Below, in pieces: positions 1 through 9,223 of a stretch of 64,000 nt of DNA; position 1 is the first letter of the stretch; every line of letters begins with the position of its first letter. This stretch comes from an uncultured Microbacteriaceae bacterium. Its GTDB lineage: Bacteria; Actinomycetota; Actinomycetes; Actinomycetales; Microbacteriaceae. The notes beneath the pieces were generated by a model. The model was not told where the DNA came from, did no database searches, and saw only the letters and a list, made by a program, of their open reading frames with translations. Location of the stretch: assembly GCA_947487835.1 (NCBI GenBank), contig CANKXX010000006.1, forward strand, positions 1 to 64,000, written 5' to 3'. The translations under genes were made by a program, and so were the position numbers.

Positions 1-147
1 GACGCGGCGCTGTATTCGGGGTCGAAGTGCTACTTCTTCGCGGGGGATCAGTACATCCGGGTGACGCGGGGGGACACCGGCCCTGGCACGGTGGATCCGG
101 GGTATCCGAAGCACATCTCCGTCTGGGGCTGGCCGGCGGGGTTCTGA
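1..147 (+). CDS. C-terminal end of a hemopexin-like repeat protein (partial)
   Basis: The frame is open from the first base to a TGA at 145-147 and gives 48 residues. They contain the pattern Y-S-G-S-K-C-Y-F-F-x-G-D-Q-Y-I-R-V followed by D-P-G-Y-P and a Trp-rich end. This pattern is typical of a bacterial hemopexin-like beta-propeller blade (ALYSG...YFFxGDxYIR). Such blades usually occur in tandem in exported or surface proteins, but the rest of the gene lies outside the window, so length, localisation and any catalytic domain cannot be judged. The downstream flavin hydroxylase starts 12 bp later on the same strand, so they may be co-transcribed. Confidence 0.6.
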   Translation, partial: DAALYSGSKCYFFAGDQYIRVTRGDTGPGTVDPGYPKHISVWGWPAGF

Positions 148-159
148 CAAGGGCGAGGG

Positions 160-1758
160 ATGGCGGACGGCATGGATGAGGAGACTGACCGCGACGCGGC
201 GGTCGGCGGGGCCACGGGCGACCTCGAGACCGAGGTGCTCGTCGTCGGAGCCGGTCCGACCGGGCTGATGCTCGCGACGGTGCTCGCGCGACTGGGGGTC
301 GACTGCCTCCTCGTGGACGGCAAGGCCGGCCCGACGCGGGAGTCCCGGGCGCTCGGCGTGCACGCGCGCACCATGGAGCTGTACGAGCAGCTCGGCGTCG
401 TGGACCGGGTGCTCGCGGAGGGCACGCCCGCGCGGGCCGTCGCACCCGGCTACGGCGGCAGGGTCTTCGGCCGGCTGCGGCTCGGCGACATCGGGTCCGA
501 CGTCAGCCCGTACCCCCGCATCCACATCCTCGAGCAGAGCCGGAACGAACGCATGCTGGTGGACGCATACGAGGGTCTCGGCGGTGAGCTCCTCTGGCGG
601 CACGCCCTCGACCGGCTCGAGCGCGTGCGCGACGGCGGAGACGGGAGGGCCGGGGTGCTCGCGCACCTCGCCGGCCCGGACGGCGCGATCAGGGTGCGGG
701 CGCGGTACTGCGTGGGCGCGGACGGCGCGTCCTCCGAGGTGCGGAAGAACACGGACATCCGGTTCGAGGGCATCACCAACCGGCACACCTTCTACGTCGC
801 GGACGGGGTGGGCGTGAGCGGGCTCGCCGAGGACGCCATCAACGTGCGGCCCGGGCCGGAGGACTTCCTCCTGACGTTCCCCATGGGCGACGGCGGCCGC
901 GCGCGGGTGCTGGGCATCGTGCGCGACGTGGACACGCCGCAGGCCGGCCTCACCGAGGCGGGGGTGCGCGCCCGGCTCGAGCGCCTGTTCTCCGTCACCA
1001 TGGACTCCGCCGCGTGGTTCTCCACCTATCGCGTGCACCACCGCGTCGCCTCGGCGTTCCGCTCAGGACCGGTGTTCCTCGCCGGGGATGCCGCTCACGT
1101 GCACTCGCCCGTGGGCGCGCAGGGCATGAACACCGGCCTGCAGGACGCGCACAACCTGGCCACCAAGCTCGCGGACGTGCTGCGCCGCGGTGCACCGGAC
1201 TCCTACCTCGACCGCTACGAGGCCGAGCGCAGACCCGTCGCCCGCACGCTGGTCCGCAGCACGGACAGGGTGTTCGCCGTCGTCACCTCCGACCGGCGCA
1301 TCGCGCTGATCCTGCGCCGCGTCGTGCCCACGATCGGCGCCCCGGTCGCGGTGCGACTGCTGCCGCGGCTGCGCGGGTCCGACCGGTTCTTCCAGTACCT
1401 GGCGCAGGTGCGCATCCACTACTGGATGAGCGACCAGGCGGAGCGGGCGTCCGGCGGGAAGCGCGGCCGCGTCGTGGGCCGACGGCTGCCGTGGACGGGC
1501 GGGAACTACGGACCGCTCGCGTCGTTCCAGTGGCAGGTGCACGCGTACGGCGCGGTGCCCGAGTCGGTGCTCGACGGCATCCGCGACGCCCTGCCGCTCG
1601 AGGTGCACGCCCTGCCGCTGGGTGGCAGTGCGCCACTCGAGGACGGGATGCTCTACCTCGTGCGCCCGGACGGCTTCGTGGCGGCGTCGGCGACGCCGGA
1701 GCGGGCCGTGGAGGAGTTCGCCGCCGCCCTGCCGTTCCCGGTCCCCGTGCGCGGCTGA
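160..1758 (+). CDS. FAD-dependent aromatic hydroxylase (group A flavoprotein monooxygenase)
   Basis: Predicted 532-residue NAD(P)H- and FAD-dependent hydroxylase of the PheA/TfdB/MhpA type. A dinucleotide-binding motif VVGAGPTGLMLA lies near residue 30, the DG motif (CVGADGASSEVRK) near residue 190, and the second FAD motif GDAAHVHSPVGAQGMNTG near residue 310, as expected for this family. The C-terminal ~150 residues fit the thioredoxin-like tail of phenol hydroxylase relatives. A purine-rich stretch (GGGCGAGGG) precedes ATG 160; ATG 172 is an in-frame alternative with better spacing. The substrate is probably a phenolic or polyketide-like aromatic, but nothing nearby fixes it. Confidence 0.85.
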   Translation: MADGMDEETDRDAAVGGATGDLETEVLVVGAGPTGLMLATVLARLGVDCLLVDGKAGPTRESRALGVHARTMELYEQLGVVDRVLAEGTPARAVAPGYGGRVFGRLRLGDIGSDVSPYPRIHILEQSRNERMLVDAYEGLGGELLWRHALDRLERVRDGGDGRAGVLAHLAGPDGAIRVRARYCVGADGASSEVRKNTDIRFEGITNRHTFYVADGVGVSGLAEDAINVRPGPEDFLLTFPMGDGGRARVLGIVRDVDTPQAGLTEAGVRARLERLFSVTMDSAAWFSTYRVHHRVASAFRSGPVFLAGDAAHVHSPVGAQGMNTGLQDAHNLATKLADVLRRGAPDSYLDRYEAERRPVARTLVRSTDRVFAVVTSDRRIALILRRVVPTIGAPVAVRLLPRLRGSDRFFQYLAQVRIHYWMSDQAERASGGKRGRVVGRRLPWTGGNYGPLASFQWQVHAYGAVPESVLDGIRDALPLEVHALPLGGSAPLEDGMLYLVRPDGFVAASATPERAVEEFAAALPFPVPVRG

Positions 1759-1806
1759 CCGGCTTCCCGTCCCCGACAGCACCGCACCCGCACCCGCACC
1801 CGCGCT

Positions 1807-1890
1807 GTTCCGAATTCAGGCTCAGCGGCGACACGCCGCGTTTCGGGACCCCGAAACGCGGCGTGTCGCCGTACAGCCTGAATTGCGAAC
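1807..1890. repeat. Palindromic intergenic element, AATTCAG family, copy A1 (84 bp)
   Basis: An almost perfect inverted repeat. The outer arms are GTTCCGAATTCAGGCT and its complement, the inner arms GCGACACGCCGCGTTTCGGG and complement, around a 2-nt loop. It sits between two convergent genes (ending at 1758 and 1953), so its transcript could act as a bidirectional terminator. It is followed by four tandem copies of the 7-mer GCGAACG (about 1884-1912). A second 84-bp copy lies at 20031-20114, and 78-bp relatives at 35255 and 35522. The rest of the gap 1759-1952 shows no gene. Confidence 0.85.
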
Positions 1891-1952
1891 GGCGAACGGC
1901 GAACGGCGAACGGGAAGAGGGGTACGGGGGGAGGGGATGCGGAGGCGCGGGG

Positions 1953-2735
1953 CTACTGGGGGCGCAGGCGGAGGTTCTGCATGCCGCCGTCGACCGCCAG
2001 CGAGATGCCGGTCGTGGATCCCGACCGAGGGCTTGCGAGGTAGGCGACCGCGCCCGCGACCTCGTCCGCCGACACCAGGCGGCCGTGCGGCTGGCGCGCG
2101 TTCAGGGCGGCGCGCTCGGCGGCCGGATCCTCGGCGGCGTCGAGCAGGCGCGCGACCCAGGGCGTGTCGGCCGTGCCGGGGCTCACGCAGTTCACGCGGA
2201 TGCCCTCCCGGATGTGGTCCGCGGCCATGGCGCGGGTCAGCGCGAGCACCGCGCCCTTCGACGCGCTGTAGAGCGCGCGCTGGGGGAGGCCCGCCGTGGC
2301 GGCGACGGAGGAGGTGTTCACGACCGCCGCGGACGGCGACTCCCGCAGCCAGGGCAGGGCGGCGCGGGTGACGCGGGCCGTGCCGATCACGTTCACGTTG
2401 AACACGCGGGCCCACTCGTCGTCGTCATTGTCCGCCACGGTGCCCTGGGCGCCGATGCCGGCGTTGTTGACGAGGATGTCGATGCGGCCGAACCGCTCGG
2501 CCACCGCATCGATCGCGGCGCGGACGGACGCGTCGTCGCCGATGTCGGCGCGCGCACCGAAGCGCGCAGCTCCGCCCGCGGAGTCGCCGCCGGGGTCCAC
2601 GGAGTCGACGTTCAGGTCGAGCACCGCGACGCTCGCGCCACCCTCGGCGAGACGGTCGACGATGGCGGCACCGATGCCGGATGCCCCACCCGTCACGACC
2701 GCGACGAGGCCGTCGAACTCGCCGGGTCCGGTCAT
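1953..2735 (-). CDS. SDR-family dehydrogenase, probable 2-keto-3-deoxy-L-fuconate dehydrogenase
   Basis: A 260-residue classical short-chain dehydrogenase: cofactor motif TGGASGIG near residue 16, NNAG near 90, and the catalytic Ser and YxxxK (YSASK) near 150-160. ATG 2735 is chosen because it overlaps the stop of the upstream FAH-family gene by 4 bp (ATGA) and matches the family start; longer readings in this frame are antisense. In oxidative L-fucose catabolism an SDR of this size oxidises 2-keto-3-deoxy-L-fuconate to the 2,4-diketo acid cleaved by the adjacent FAH enzyme. That role is inferred from neighbours; the SDR fold itself is certain. Confidence 0.85.
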   Translation of the reverse strand: MTGPGEFDGLVAVVTGGASGIGAAIVDRLAEGGASVAVLDLNVDSVDPGGDSAGGAARFGARADIGDDASVRAAIDAVAERFGRIDILVNNAGIGAQGTVADNDDDEWARVFNVNVIGTARVTRAALPWLRESPSAAVVNTSSVAATAGLPQRALYSASKGAVLALTRAMAADHIREGIRVNCVSPGTADTPWVARLLDAAEDPAAERAALNARQPHGRLVSADEVAGAVAYLASPRSGSTTGISLAVDGGMQNLRLRPQ

Positions 2736-3592
2736 CGGCCGGTTCCGAACCCGACGAACTCCTGTCGCTGGCGGCCGAGCCCATCGATCTCGATCTCCAC
2801 GACGTCCCCGGCCGCGAGGTACGGGAACCGGCCGGACAGGGCGACGCCCTCGGGCGTGCCTGTGAGCACGAGGTCGCCGGGCTCGAGCGTCATGTACTGG
2901 CTGAGGTGCCAGAGGATGTGGTCGACGCCGAAGATCATGTCCTCCGTCGTCGAGTCCTGGCGCGGCTCGCCGTTCACCCAGCTGCGTAGGCGCAGGGCAC
3001 TGGTGTCGACCTCGTCGGGGGTGACGAGCACGGGCCCCGTCGGGTTGAACCCGGGGGCGCACTTGCCCTTCGACCACTGCCCGCCGGACACCGCGAGCTG
3101 GAAGTCGCGCTCCGACACGTCGTTCGCCACGACGAACCCGGCGATGTGCGCCGCGCTCTCCTCGGGCGAGTCGAGGTAGGACACCCGCGTGCCGATCACG
3201 ACGCCGAGCTCCACCTCCCAGTCGGTCTTCTCGCTGCCGCGCGGGATCTCGACCGCGTCGTTCGGTCCGACCACGGTGTTCGGGGTCTTCAGGAAGAGGA
3301 TGGGGATCTTCGGCGGGGCCGACCCCGACTCCGCGGCGTGCGCCGCGTAGTTCATGCCGATGCAGACGACGGCGCTGGGGCGGGCGATGGGCGCCCCGAC
3401 CCGCAGGTCGTCGGCGCCGGCCAGCTCCGGCAGCGATCCTGCCTCGACCGCGGCGCGGACGGCGTCGGGTCCGCCGGAGGAGAGGAAGGCGCCGTCGATG
3501 TCCGGCGTGATCGACGAGACGTCGTAGTAGGTGCCGTCGACGAGCACGACGGGGGTCTCCTGGCCGACCGGGCCGAGGCGGGCGAATCTCAT
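2732..3592 (-). CDS. Fumarylacetoacetate hydrolase-family enzyme, probable 2,4-diketo-3-deoxy-L-fuconate hydrolase
   Basis: A 286-residue FAH-family protein. The C-terminal catalytic domain shows CIGMNYAAHAAE (near residue 78), the metal-binding E-x-E in DWEVELGVVIG, and the late GDLVLTGTPEGV segment, all typical of the FAA_hydrolase fold. It is translationally coupled to the SDR behind it and divergent from the enolase-superfamily dehydratase. In the oxidative L-fucose route this enzyme would hydrolyse the diketo acid to pyruvate and L-lactate. The FAH fold is clear; the substrate is inferred from the cluster and could be another 2,4-diketo or acylpyruvate acid. Confidence 0.88.
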   Translation of the reverse strand: MRFARLGPVGQETPVVLVDGTYYDVSSITPDIDGAFLSSGGPDAVRAAVEAGSLPELAGADDLRVGAPIARPSAVVCIGMNYAAHAAESGSAPPKIPILFLKTPNTVVGPNDAVEIPRGSEKTDWEVELGVVIGTRVSYLDSPEESAAHIAGFVVANDVSERDFQLAVSGGQWSKGKCAPGFNPTGPVLVTPDEVDTSALRLRSWVNGEPRQDSTTEDMIFGVDHILWHLSQYMTLEPGDLVLTGTPEGVALSGRFPYLAAGDVVEIEIDGLGRQRQEFVGFGTGR

Positions 3593-3725
3593 GCGTCTAC
3601 TTCCTTGTGGTCGCGAAAGGTGAGGGCCGGCACCGCGTCCGACGACGCGAGAGGCCCGGCGGACATCAGACTATCGTCGGCATCGACCGGCGGCGGGAAG
3701 CGGCTCGGCGGAAACAGTGCCTCGA

Positions 3726-3755
3726 TTGACATCCTATACATCGGATGTCTAGGCT
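3726..3755 (+). promoter_or_regulatory. Promoter with overlapping palindromic operator before the fucose genes
   Basis: TTGACA (3726-3731) is followed after 18 bp by TAGGCT (3750-3755), a plausible sigma-70-type promoter pointing to the dehydratase gene. Between and overlapping them is a perfect inverted repeat GACATCC-N8-GGATGTC (3728-3749), placed where a repressor would block RNA polymerase. An ATG at 3745 lies inside this repeat and is therefore an unlikely start codon. The site also lies in the divergent spacer to the FAH-SDR pair, so one regulator could control both directions. Confidence 0.6.
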
Positions 3756-3786
3756 CAAGCACTGCTTGGACAGAGAGGCCCAAACC

Positions 3787-5073
3787 GTGAGCACCATTCT
3801 CGCGCTGGACACCAGCGACGTGCGTTTCCCCACCTCCCAATCGCTCGATGGTTCCGACGCCATGAACCTCGACCCCGACTACTCCGCCGCCTACGTGCGC
3901 ATCGTCACCGATGCGGGCGACGGCCTCGAGGGGCACGGCTTCGTGTTCACCATCGGCCGCGGCAACGACGTGCAGGTCGCGGCGATCCAGGCGCTCGAGC
4001 ATCACGTCGTCGGCAAGAACGTCGAGGACCTGCTCGAGCACATGGGCGCGACGTGGCGCTCGTTCGTCTGGGACTCCCAGCTGCGCTGGCTCGGCCCGGA
4101 GAAGGGCGTCATGCACATGGCCATCGGCGCCGTCGTGAACGCGCTGTGGGACCTCAAGGCCAAGCGGGCGGGCCTGCCGCTGTGGCAGCTGCTCGGCCGC
4201 ATGTCGCCCGAGGAGCTCGTCGAGCTCGTCGACTTCCGCTACCTCACGGACGCCCTGACGCCCGACGAGGCGCTCGGCCTGCTCCGGGCCGCCGTGCCCG
4301 GGCGCGAGGAGCGGGAGGCGGATCTCCTGGCGACCGGCTACCCGGGCTACACCACGACGCCGGGCTGGCTCGGCTACAGCGACGAGAAGCTCGTGCGGCT
4401 CTCGCGCGAGGCGGTGGCCGACGGCTTCGACATGATCAAGCTCAAGGTCGGCGGCAGCATCGAGGAGGACGTGCGGCGGCTGCGGCTCGCCCGCGAGACC
4501 GTCGGCCCCGACGTGCGCATCGCCACCGACGCCAACCAGCGCTGGGGCGTCGACGAGGCGATCGAGTGGATGGCGCGGCTCGCGGAGTTCGACGTGGCCT
4601 GGATCGAGGAGCCGACGAGTCCGGACGACATCCTCGGCCACGCGGCCATCGCGCGCGGCGTCGCCCCGATCCCCGTCGCCACCGGCGAGCATGTGGCCAA
4701 CCGCGTGATCTTCAAGCAGCTGCTCCAGGCGAAGGCGCTGTCCGTGCTGCAGATCGACGCCACGCGCGTCGCCGGCGTGAACGAGAACGTCGCCATCCTG
4801 CTGCTCGCCGCCAAGTTCGGCGTACCCGTGTGCCCGCACGCGGGCGGGGTCGGGCTCTGCGAGGCCGTGCAGCACCTCTCCATGTTCGACTTCGTGGCCG
4901 TGACCGGCACGCGGGAGGGCCGGGTCATCGAGTTCGTCGATCACCTGCACGAGCACTTCGTCTCCCCCGTCGTGATCCGCAACGGCGCCTACATCGCTCC
5001 GACGGACCCCGGCGCCGGCACCGAGATGCTCGCCGCCAGCCGCGCGGAGTACGAGGTGCTCGCGGGTGTCTGA
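3787..5073 (+). CDS. Enolase-superfamily dehydratase, probable L-fuconate dehydratase
   Basis: A mandelate racemase/enolase-superfamily protein of 428 residues from GTG 3787, which has AGAGAGG 8 bp upstream. The N-terminus ([16 protein letters not shown]) closely resembles characterised L-fuconate dehydratases. Active-site elements are in order: KxK (IKLKVGG), metal ligands in TDANQ, WIEEP and TGEH, and the CPHAGGVGL histidine. It would dehydrate L-fuconate to 2-keto-3-deoxy-L-fuconate. Its stop overlaps the start of the aldo/keto reductase by 8 bp, so translation is probably coupled. An in-frame ATG at 3745 exists but falls in the operator. Confidence 0.88.
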   Translation: MSTILALDTSDVRFPTSQSLDGSDAMNLDPDYSAAYVRIVTDAGDGLEGHGFVFTIGRGNDVQVAAIQALEHHVVGKNVEDLLEHMGATWRSFVWDSQLRWLGPEKGVMHMAIGAVVNALWDLKAKRAGLPLWQLLGRMSPEELVELVDFRYLTDALTPDEALGLLRAAVPGREEREADLLATGYPGYTTTPGWLGYSDEKLVRLSREAVADGFDMIKLKVGGSIEEDVRRLRLARETVGPDVRIATDANQRWGVDEAIEWMARLAEFDVAWIEEPTSPDDILGHAAIARGVAPIPVATGEHVANRVIFKQLLQAKALSVLQIDATRVAGVNENVAILLLAAKFGVPVCPHAGGVGLCEAVQHLSMFDFVAVTGTREGRVIEFVDHLHEHFVSPVVIRNGAYIAPTDPGAGTEMLAASRAEYEVLAGV

Positions 5074-6112
5074 GTCGTCGGCGCGCGGCGTCGCGACCGA
5101 CACCGCGACACCGGGTGCCGCAACGAAGGCCGCGAGGGATGTGGCGACGGATGCCGCGAGACCGGCCGCGCTCCCGCCGCTCGGCTACGGCGCGGCGAAC
5201 GTGGGCAACCTGTTCCGCGCCCTGACGGACGACGAGGCACTCGGTGTGCTCGAGGCGGCGTGGGACGCCGGCATCCGGTACTTCGACACCGCCCCGCACT
5301 ACGGCCTCGGCCTGTCGGAGCGGCGGCTCGGTGCGTTCCTCCGCACGAAGCCGCGCGCCGAGTACGTCGTATCGACGAAGGTCGGACGTCTCCTCCGGCC
5401 GAATCCCGACGGCACGGGGGAGCTCGACCTCGCCCACGATTTTGCGGTGCCCGCGGACCTGCGCCGCGAGTGGGACCTGTCGGCCTCGGGGCTCCGGCGG
5501 AGCGTCGAGGAGTCCCTCGAGCGCACCGGCCTCGATCGCTTCGACGTGCTCTACCTGCACGACCCCGAGCGGCACGACCTCCGCGCCGGGGTCGAGGTGG
5601 CGATCCCCGCGCTGGCGGCGCTGCGCGACGCGGGCCTCGCCGATCGGATCGGCGTCGGCTCCATGGACACCGACGCCCTCCTCGCCTGCGCCGAGACCGG
5701 GGCGCTCGACCTGCTCATGGTCGCGGGGCGCTTCACCCTCGCCGAGCAGCCCGCCCTCGATGACGTGCTGCCGGTCTGCCGCGCTCTCGGGGTCGGGGTG
5801 GTTGTCGCCTCGGTGTTCAACTCGGGCCTCCTCTCGCGCGACGAGCCCGCGCGGGACGCCCGGTACGAGTACGGCGGCGTGCCGGCCGAGGTCTTCGACC
5901 GCGTGCGGCGCATCGCCGACGTGTGCCGCGACTTCGGGGTGTCCCTTCCCGCAGCAGCCCTGCAGTATCCGGTACGCGAGCCGTCCGTCGTGAGCGTTGT
6001 CGTCGGCGGCAGCCGGCCCGAGCAGCTGCGGCAGAACGCCGAGCGGTTCGACGCGCCGATTCCCGAGGAGCTCTGGGCCGCGCTGGTGGCCGAGGGCCTG
6101 CTCCCCGAATAG
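5066..6112 (+). CDS. Aldo/keto reductase, probable L-fucose (D-threo-aldose) dehydrogenase
   Basis: A 348-residue AKR-family protein with the catalytic tetrad visible: Asp and Tyr in [18 protein letters not shown], Lys in VVSTKVGR, and His in VLYLHDPE. The NAD(P)-binding end contains VGGSRPEQL. The first ~35 residues are Ala/Thr-rich and dispensable-looking; the AKR core begins at [12 protein letters not shown], so a later start is possible, but GTG 5066 overlaps the dehydratase stop in operon style. Relatives are annotated as pyridoxal 4-dehydrogenase or L-fucose/D-arabinose 1-dehydrogenase; position between dehydratase and mutarotase favours L-fucose. Confidence 0.85.
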   Translation: MSESSARGVATDTATPGAATKAARDVATDAARPAALPPLGYGAANVGNLFRALTDDEALGVLEAAWDAGIRYFDTAPHYGLGLSERRLGAFLRTKPRAEYVVSTKVGRLLRPNPDGTGELDLAHDFAVPADLRREWDLSASGLRRSVEESLERTGLDRFDVLYLHDPERHDLRAGVEVAIPALAALRDAGLADRIGVGSMDTDALLACAETGALDLLMVAGRFTLAEQPALDDVLPVCRALGVGVVVASVFNSGLLSRDEPARDARYEYGGVPAEVFDRVRRIADVCRDFGVSLPAAALQYPVREPSVVSVVVGGSRPEQLRQNAERFDAPIPEELWAALVAEGLLPE

Positions 6113-6153
6113 TCGAGGCGCGCCCGCGCCCGACCCATAGTGAAAGGACGCAC

Positions 6154-6564
6154 ATGCTCCAGGGGATCAACCCGCTGCTGACCGGGGAGCTGCTCCGGCA
6201 CCTCGACGAGATGGGGCACTCCGAGTCCGTCGTCATCGTGGACGCGCACTTCCCCGCGTCCGGGCTGGCCGACCGCCTCGTCACGCTGCCCGGCGCGACG
6301 GCGCCCGAGGTCGTTGCGGCCATCCGCAGCGTGCTGCCCCTCGATGACGTCGCGGCCGTCGACCTGATGACCTCGGCCGACGGGACGGTGCTCGACGTGC
6401 AGCACCAGCTCCTCGAGGCGGCCGGCATCGCGCTCGAGGATGCGCGCTTCGTGGACCGGTACCCCTTCTACGAGGTCACCGCGCAGGGCTACCTGATCGT
6501 GCGGACCGGCGAGACCCGGAAGTACGGCAATGCGGTCCTGCGCAAGGGCATCGTCACCGGCTGA
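6154..6564 (+). CDS. fucU: FucU/RbsD-family L-fucose mutarotase
   Basis: A 136-residue FucU/RbsD-family protein starting at ATG 6154 with AAAGGA 5 bp upstream; the longer open frame upstream is non-coding in this frame. Family marks are H22 in EMGHSES, D30 in VDAHFP, and the C-terminal KYGNAVLRKGI segment, which fits FucU better than RbsD. It interconverts alpha and beta L-fucose and supplies the anomer used by the dehydrogenase encoded 42 bp upstream. It ends the plus-strand fucose operon, 51 bp from the convergent epimerase-like gene. Confidence 0.88.
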   Translation: MLQGINPLLTGELLRHLDEMGHSESVVIVDAHFPASGLADRLVTLPGATAPEVVAAIRSVLPLDDVAAVDLMTSADGTVLDVQHQLLEAAGIALEDARFVDRYPFYEVTAQGYLIVRTGETRKYGNAVLRKGIVTG

Positions 6565-6615
6565 CCCGCGCCGCTGACCCGCGCCGGCTGACCCCGCGCG
6601 GGCAGCGCACCGGGC

Positions 6616-7485
6616 TCAGTGCATCGCGATGGATCCGACGGCGTGCAGATGGTCTCGGATGAAGCGCTGCGCGTGGGCGGCGAGGTCATCGGAGTCCTGC
6701 CAGAGATTGCGCCAGATGCCGAGCGCGCGGCTCAGGTCCTCGTTGACGACCGCGGAGGAGAAGGACTCGAACACGACGGGTCCGTCGTAGCCCACCCGGG
6801 CGAGCGCCCGGAAGAACGGGTCGAAGTCCACCGTTCCCGAGCCGAGGTAGCCGCGGTGGCTCTCGCCGATGTGCACGTAGCCGAGCCGCTCGCCGACGTC
6901 GAGCACGGGCGTGAACATGTCCGACTCCTCGATGTGCATGTGGTATGTGTCGAGGTGCACCCGCACGGCATCGGAGCCGATCTCGTCCAGGAACGCCAGT
7001 GCCTGCCGGCCCGTGTTCATCAGATTCGTCTCGTAGCGGTTCACGACCTCCAGCGAGAGGGTGATGCCGAGGTTGGCGGCCCGCGCGGCGAGCCGGCCCA
7101 GCGCCGCGGCGCTCGACGCGCGGCCGGCCGGCGTCGGCGGCTCCAGGTACTTCTTCATGGCGCTGTAGATCACCCCGCAGAGGTGGCGGCCGCCCATGGC
7201 CGCGACGATGTCGAGGCACTCCTCGAGCATCCGCTCGCCGGCCTCGACCGCCGCCGGGTTCGCGCTCGTGAGGTCGGTCGCGTCGCTCAGGCCGAGGGAG
7301 GCGGTGACCGCGAGGCCGTTGTCGGCGAGCAGGCCCGCGGCCAGCGTCCGGTCGAACGAGTAGGGATCCATGAGCGGGATCTCGAGCAGATCGAAGCCGG
7401 CGGCGCGGGTGCTCTCCACCGCGGTGGTCAGCCCCGCCCGGTCGAATGTGCCGGTGAAGACGAGGGCGTGTACGCCGAGCTGCAC
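6616..7485 (-). CDS. TIM-barrel sugar epimerase/isomerase of the D-tagatose 3-epimerase type
   Basis: A 289-residue xylose isomerase-like TIM barrel. Metal-ligand segments in order are LEVVNRYETN (Glu), HLDTYHMHIEE (Asp, His), HIGESHRGYLGSG (His) and VVFESF (Glu), the pattern of D-tagatose/D-psicose 3-epimerases and 3-oxo-sugar isomerases. It would epimerise a ketose at C3 with a divalent metal. It is convergent with fucU and divergent from the sugar ABC importer, sharing a 220-bp promoter region with it, so it probably acts on the imported sugar or a derivative. The exact ketose is not known. Confidence 0.8.
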   Translation of the reverse strand: MQLGVHALVFTGTFDRAGLTTAVESTRAAGFDLLEIPLMDPYSFDRTLAAGLLADNGLAVTASLGLSDATDLTSANPAAVEAGERMLEECLDIVAAMGGRHLCGVIYSAMKKYLEPPTPAGRASSAAALGRLAARAANLGITLSLEVVNRYETNLMNTGRQALAFLDEIGSDAVRVHLDTYHMHIEESDMFTPVLDVGERLGYVHIGESHRGYLGSGTVDFDPFFRALARVGYDGPVVFESFSSAVVNEDLSRALGIWRNLWQDSDDLAAHAQRFIRDHLHAVGSIAMH

Positions 7486-7528
7486 GGCGGACTCCTTCCG
7501 AAGGGTTCGACGGTGAATTCTTCTTCCG

Positions 7529-7556
7529 CACTCGCGAGTGCTCGCTCACACTAGTG
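7529..7556. promoter_or_regulatory. Palindromes in the epimerase/ABC-importer divergent spacer
   Basis: The 220-bp spacer 7486-7705 carries the perfect palindrome CACTCGCGAGTG (7529-7540) and CACTAGTG (7549-7556), followed by an AT-richer stretch TAGATACATTTAGGTACA (7571-7588) that is the likely promoter zone. The palindromes are candidate operators for the divergent transcription units. No regulator gene is adjacent, so the binding protein is unknown. Confidence 0.4.
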
Positions 7557-7705
7557 CTAACCGCGCGCGGTAGATACATTTAGGTACAACTGGCCCGGCC
7601 GATGGTCACGATCCGGTCAATGGTCGGACGTCTGCAACTTTTCGTGGCATGATCGATGCGGACGGGATCCCGACCGTTTCTCCTTACGACGAAGTAGGTG
7701 ATCGA

Positions 7706-9223
7706 GTGCCGACACAGCTGTTGGCGGTTCACGGCATCAGCAAGAGCTTCCCCGGCGTGCAAGCGCTGAAGGACGTCCAGTTCGAGCTGAACCGCGGCGA
7801 AGTGCTTGCCCTTGTGGGCGAGAACGGCGCAGGAAAGTCGAGCCTCATGAAGATCCTGTCCGGGATCTACACGAAGGACGCCGGCACCATCTCCCTCGAG
7901 GGGGCGGAGGTCGACATCGACAGCCCGAAGACGGCGCAGACACTCGGCATCAGCATCATCCACCAGGAGATGAACCTGATGCCGCACCTGACCATCGCGC
8001 AGAACATATACATCGGACGTGAGCCGCGCGGCGGGGTGTTCCTCCGGGAGCGCGCGCTCAACCGGAAGGCGACCGAGCTGCTGCAGCGCCTCGGCATCGC
8101 GCTCGACCCCCGGGAGGTCGTCGGCAACCTCACCGTCGCGAAGCAGCAGATGGTGGAGATCGCGAAGGCCCTGTCCTTCGACGCCAAGGTGCTGATCATG
8201 GACGAGCCGACCTCGGCGCTCACCGAGTCCGAGACCGAGACCCTCTTCCGGCTCATCGAGGGGTTGAAGGAGCGCGGCACGGGCGTCATCTACATCTCGC
8301 ACCGCATGGAGGAGCTGCGCCGCATCGCCGACCGGGTGACCGTGCTCCGCGACGGCCAGTACATCGGCTCGCTCGAGAAGCACGAGCTCGACATCACCCG
8401 GGTCATCGACATGATGGTCGGACGTCACCTGGAGGAGGGTGCGCGGCCGAGCACCGACCGCCCGCGCGGCGACGTCGTGCTGAAGGTGCAGGGGCTCAGC
8501 ACCCGCCACCTGCTCGACGACGTGAGCTTCGAGCTGCGCCGCGGCGAGATCCTCGGCTTCGCCGGCCTGATGGGCGCCGGGCGCACCGAGGTGGCGCGCG
8601 CCATCATCGGGGCCGACCCGATCGACTCGGGCACGGTCGAGGTCAACGGCAGGCAGGTGCGCATCACCCAGCCGTCGGACGCCGTCCGGCACGGCGTCGG
8701 CTACCTGTCCGAGGACCGCAAGCTGCTCGGGCTGCTCCTGGAGCAGGACGTGAACAGCAACATCCTGCTGGCGTCGCTGCGCGACTACACGGACGCGCTC
8801 GGCTTCGTGCACACGCCGAAGGGCAAGCAGAAGTCGCGCGAGTACGTGAAGTCGTTGCGGATCAAGACCCCGTCCATCGCGGCCACCACCAAGAACCTGT
8901 CCGGCGGCAACCAGCAGAAGGTGGTCATCGCCAAGTGGCTGGCACGGGACTGCGACATCCTCATCTTCGACGAACCGACCCGCGGGATCGACGTCGGAGC
9001 GAAGGAGGAGATCTACCGACTGCTGAACGATCTGGTGGCCCAGGGGAAGTCGATCATCATGATCTCCTCCGAGCTGCCGGAGGTGCTGCGACTGTCGCAC
9101 CGCATCGTGGTGATGGCCAACGGCCACATCACGGGGGTCCTGGAGAACGAGGACGCGAGCCAGGCAAAGATCATGGACCACGCCACCCGCATGGGCGTCG
9201 AGAAAGAGTACTCATCGCGATGA
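7706..9223 (+). CDS. Ribose-type sugar ABC importer, ATP-binding protein (RbsA/MglA family)
   Basis: A 505-residue protein with two tandem ATPase domains. The first has Walker A GENGAGKSS (near residue 42); the second has a degenerate A site (GLMGAGRTE, near 293) but a strong signature LSGGNQQKV and Walker B LIFDEPTRGID. This asymmetry is normal for carbohydrate uptake transporter-2 ATPases. GTG 7706 is preferred: it follows AGTAGGTGA and the protein then begins at the family position, whereas ATG 7649 adds 19 atypical residues. It overlaps the permease gene by 4 bp. Together with the next two genes it energises import of a monosaccharide, plausibly L-fucose. Confidence 0.92.
   Translation: MPTQLLAVHGISKSFPGVQALKDVQFELNRGEVLALVGENGAGKSSLMKILSGIYTKDAGTISLEGAEVDIDSPKTAQTLGISIIHQEMNLMPHLTIAQNIYIGREPRGGVFLRERALNRKATELLQRLGIALDPREVVGNLTVAKQQMVEIAKALSFDAKVLIMDEPTSALTESETETLFRLIEGLKERGTGVIYISHRMEELRRIADRVTVLRDGQYIGSLEKHELDITRVIDMMVGRHLEEGARPSTDRPRGDVVLKVQGLSTRHLLDDVSFELRRGEILGFAGLMGAGRTEVARAIIGADPIDSGTVEVNGRQVRITQPSDAVRHGVGYLSEDRKLLGLLLEQDVNSNILLASLRDYTDALGFVHTPKGKQKSREYVKSLRIKTPSIAATTKNLSGGNQQKVVIAKWLARDCDILIFDEPTRGIDVGAKEEIYRLLNDLVAQGKSIIMISSELPEVLRLSHRIVVMANGHITGVLENEDASQAKIMDHATRMGVEKEYSSR

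Noticed and set aside
3745-3786. ATG 3745 as the start of the fuconate dehydratase
   Set aside because: It lies inside the operator dyad and adds residues not found in the family; GTG 3787 has a good ribosome site.
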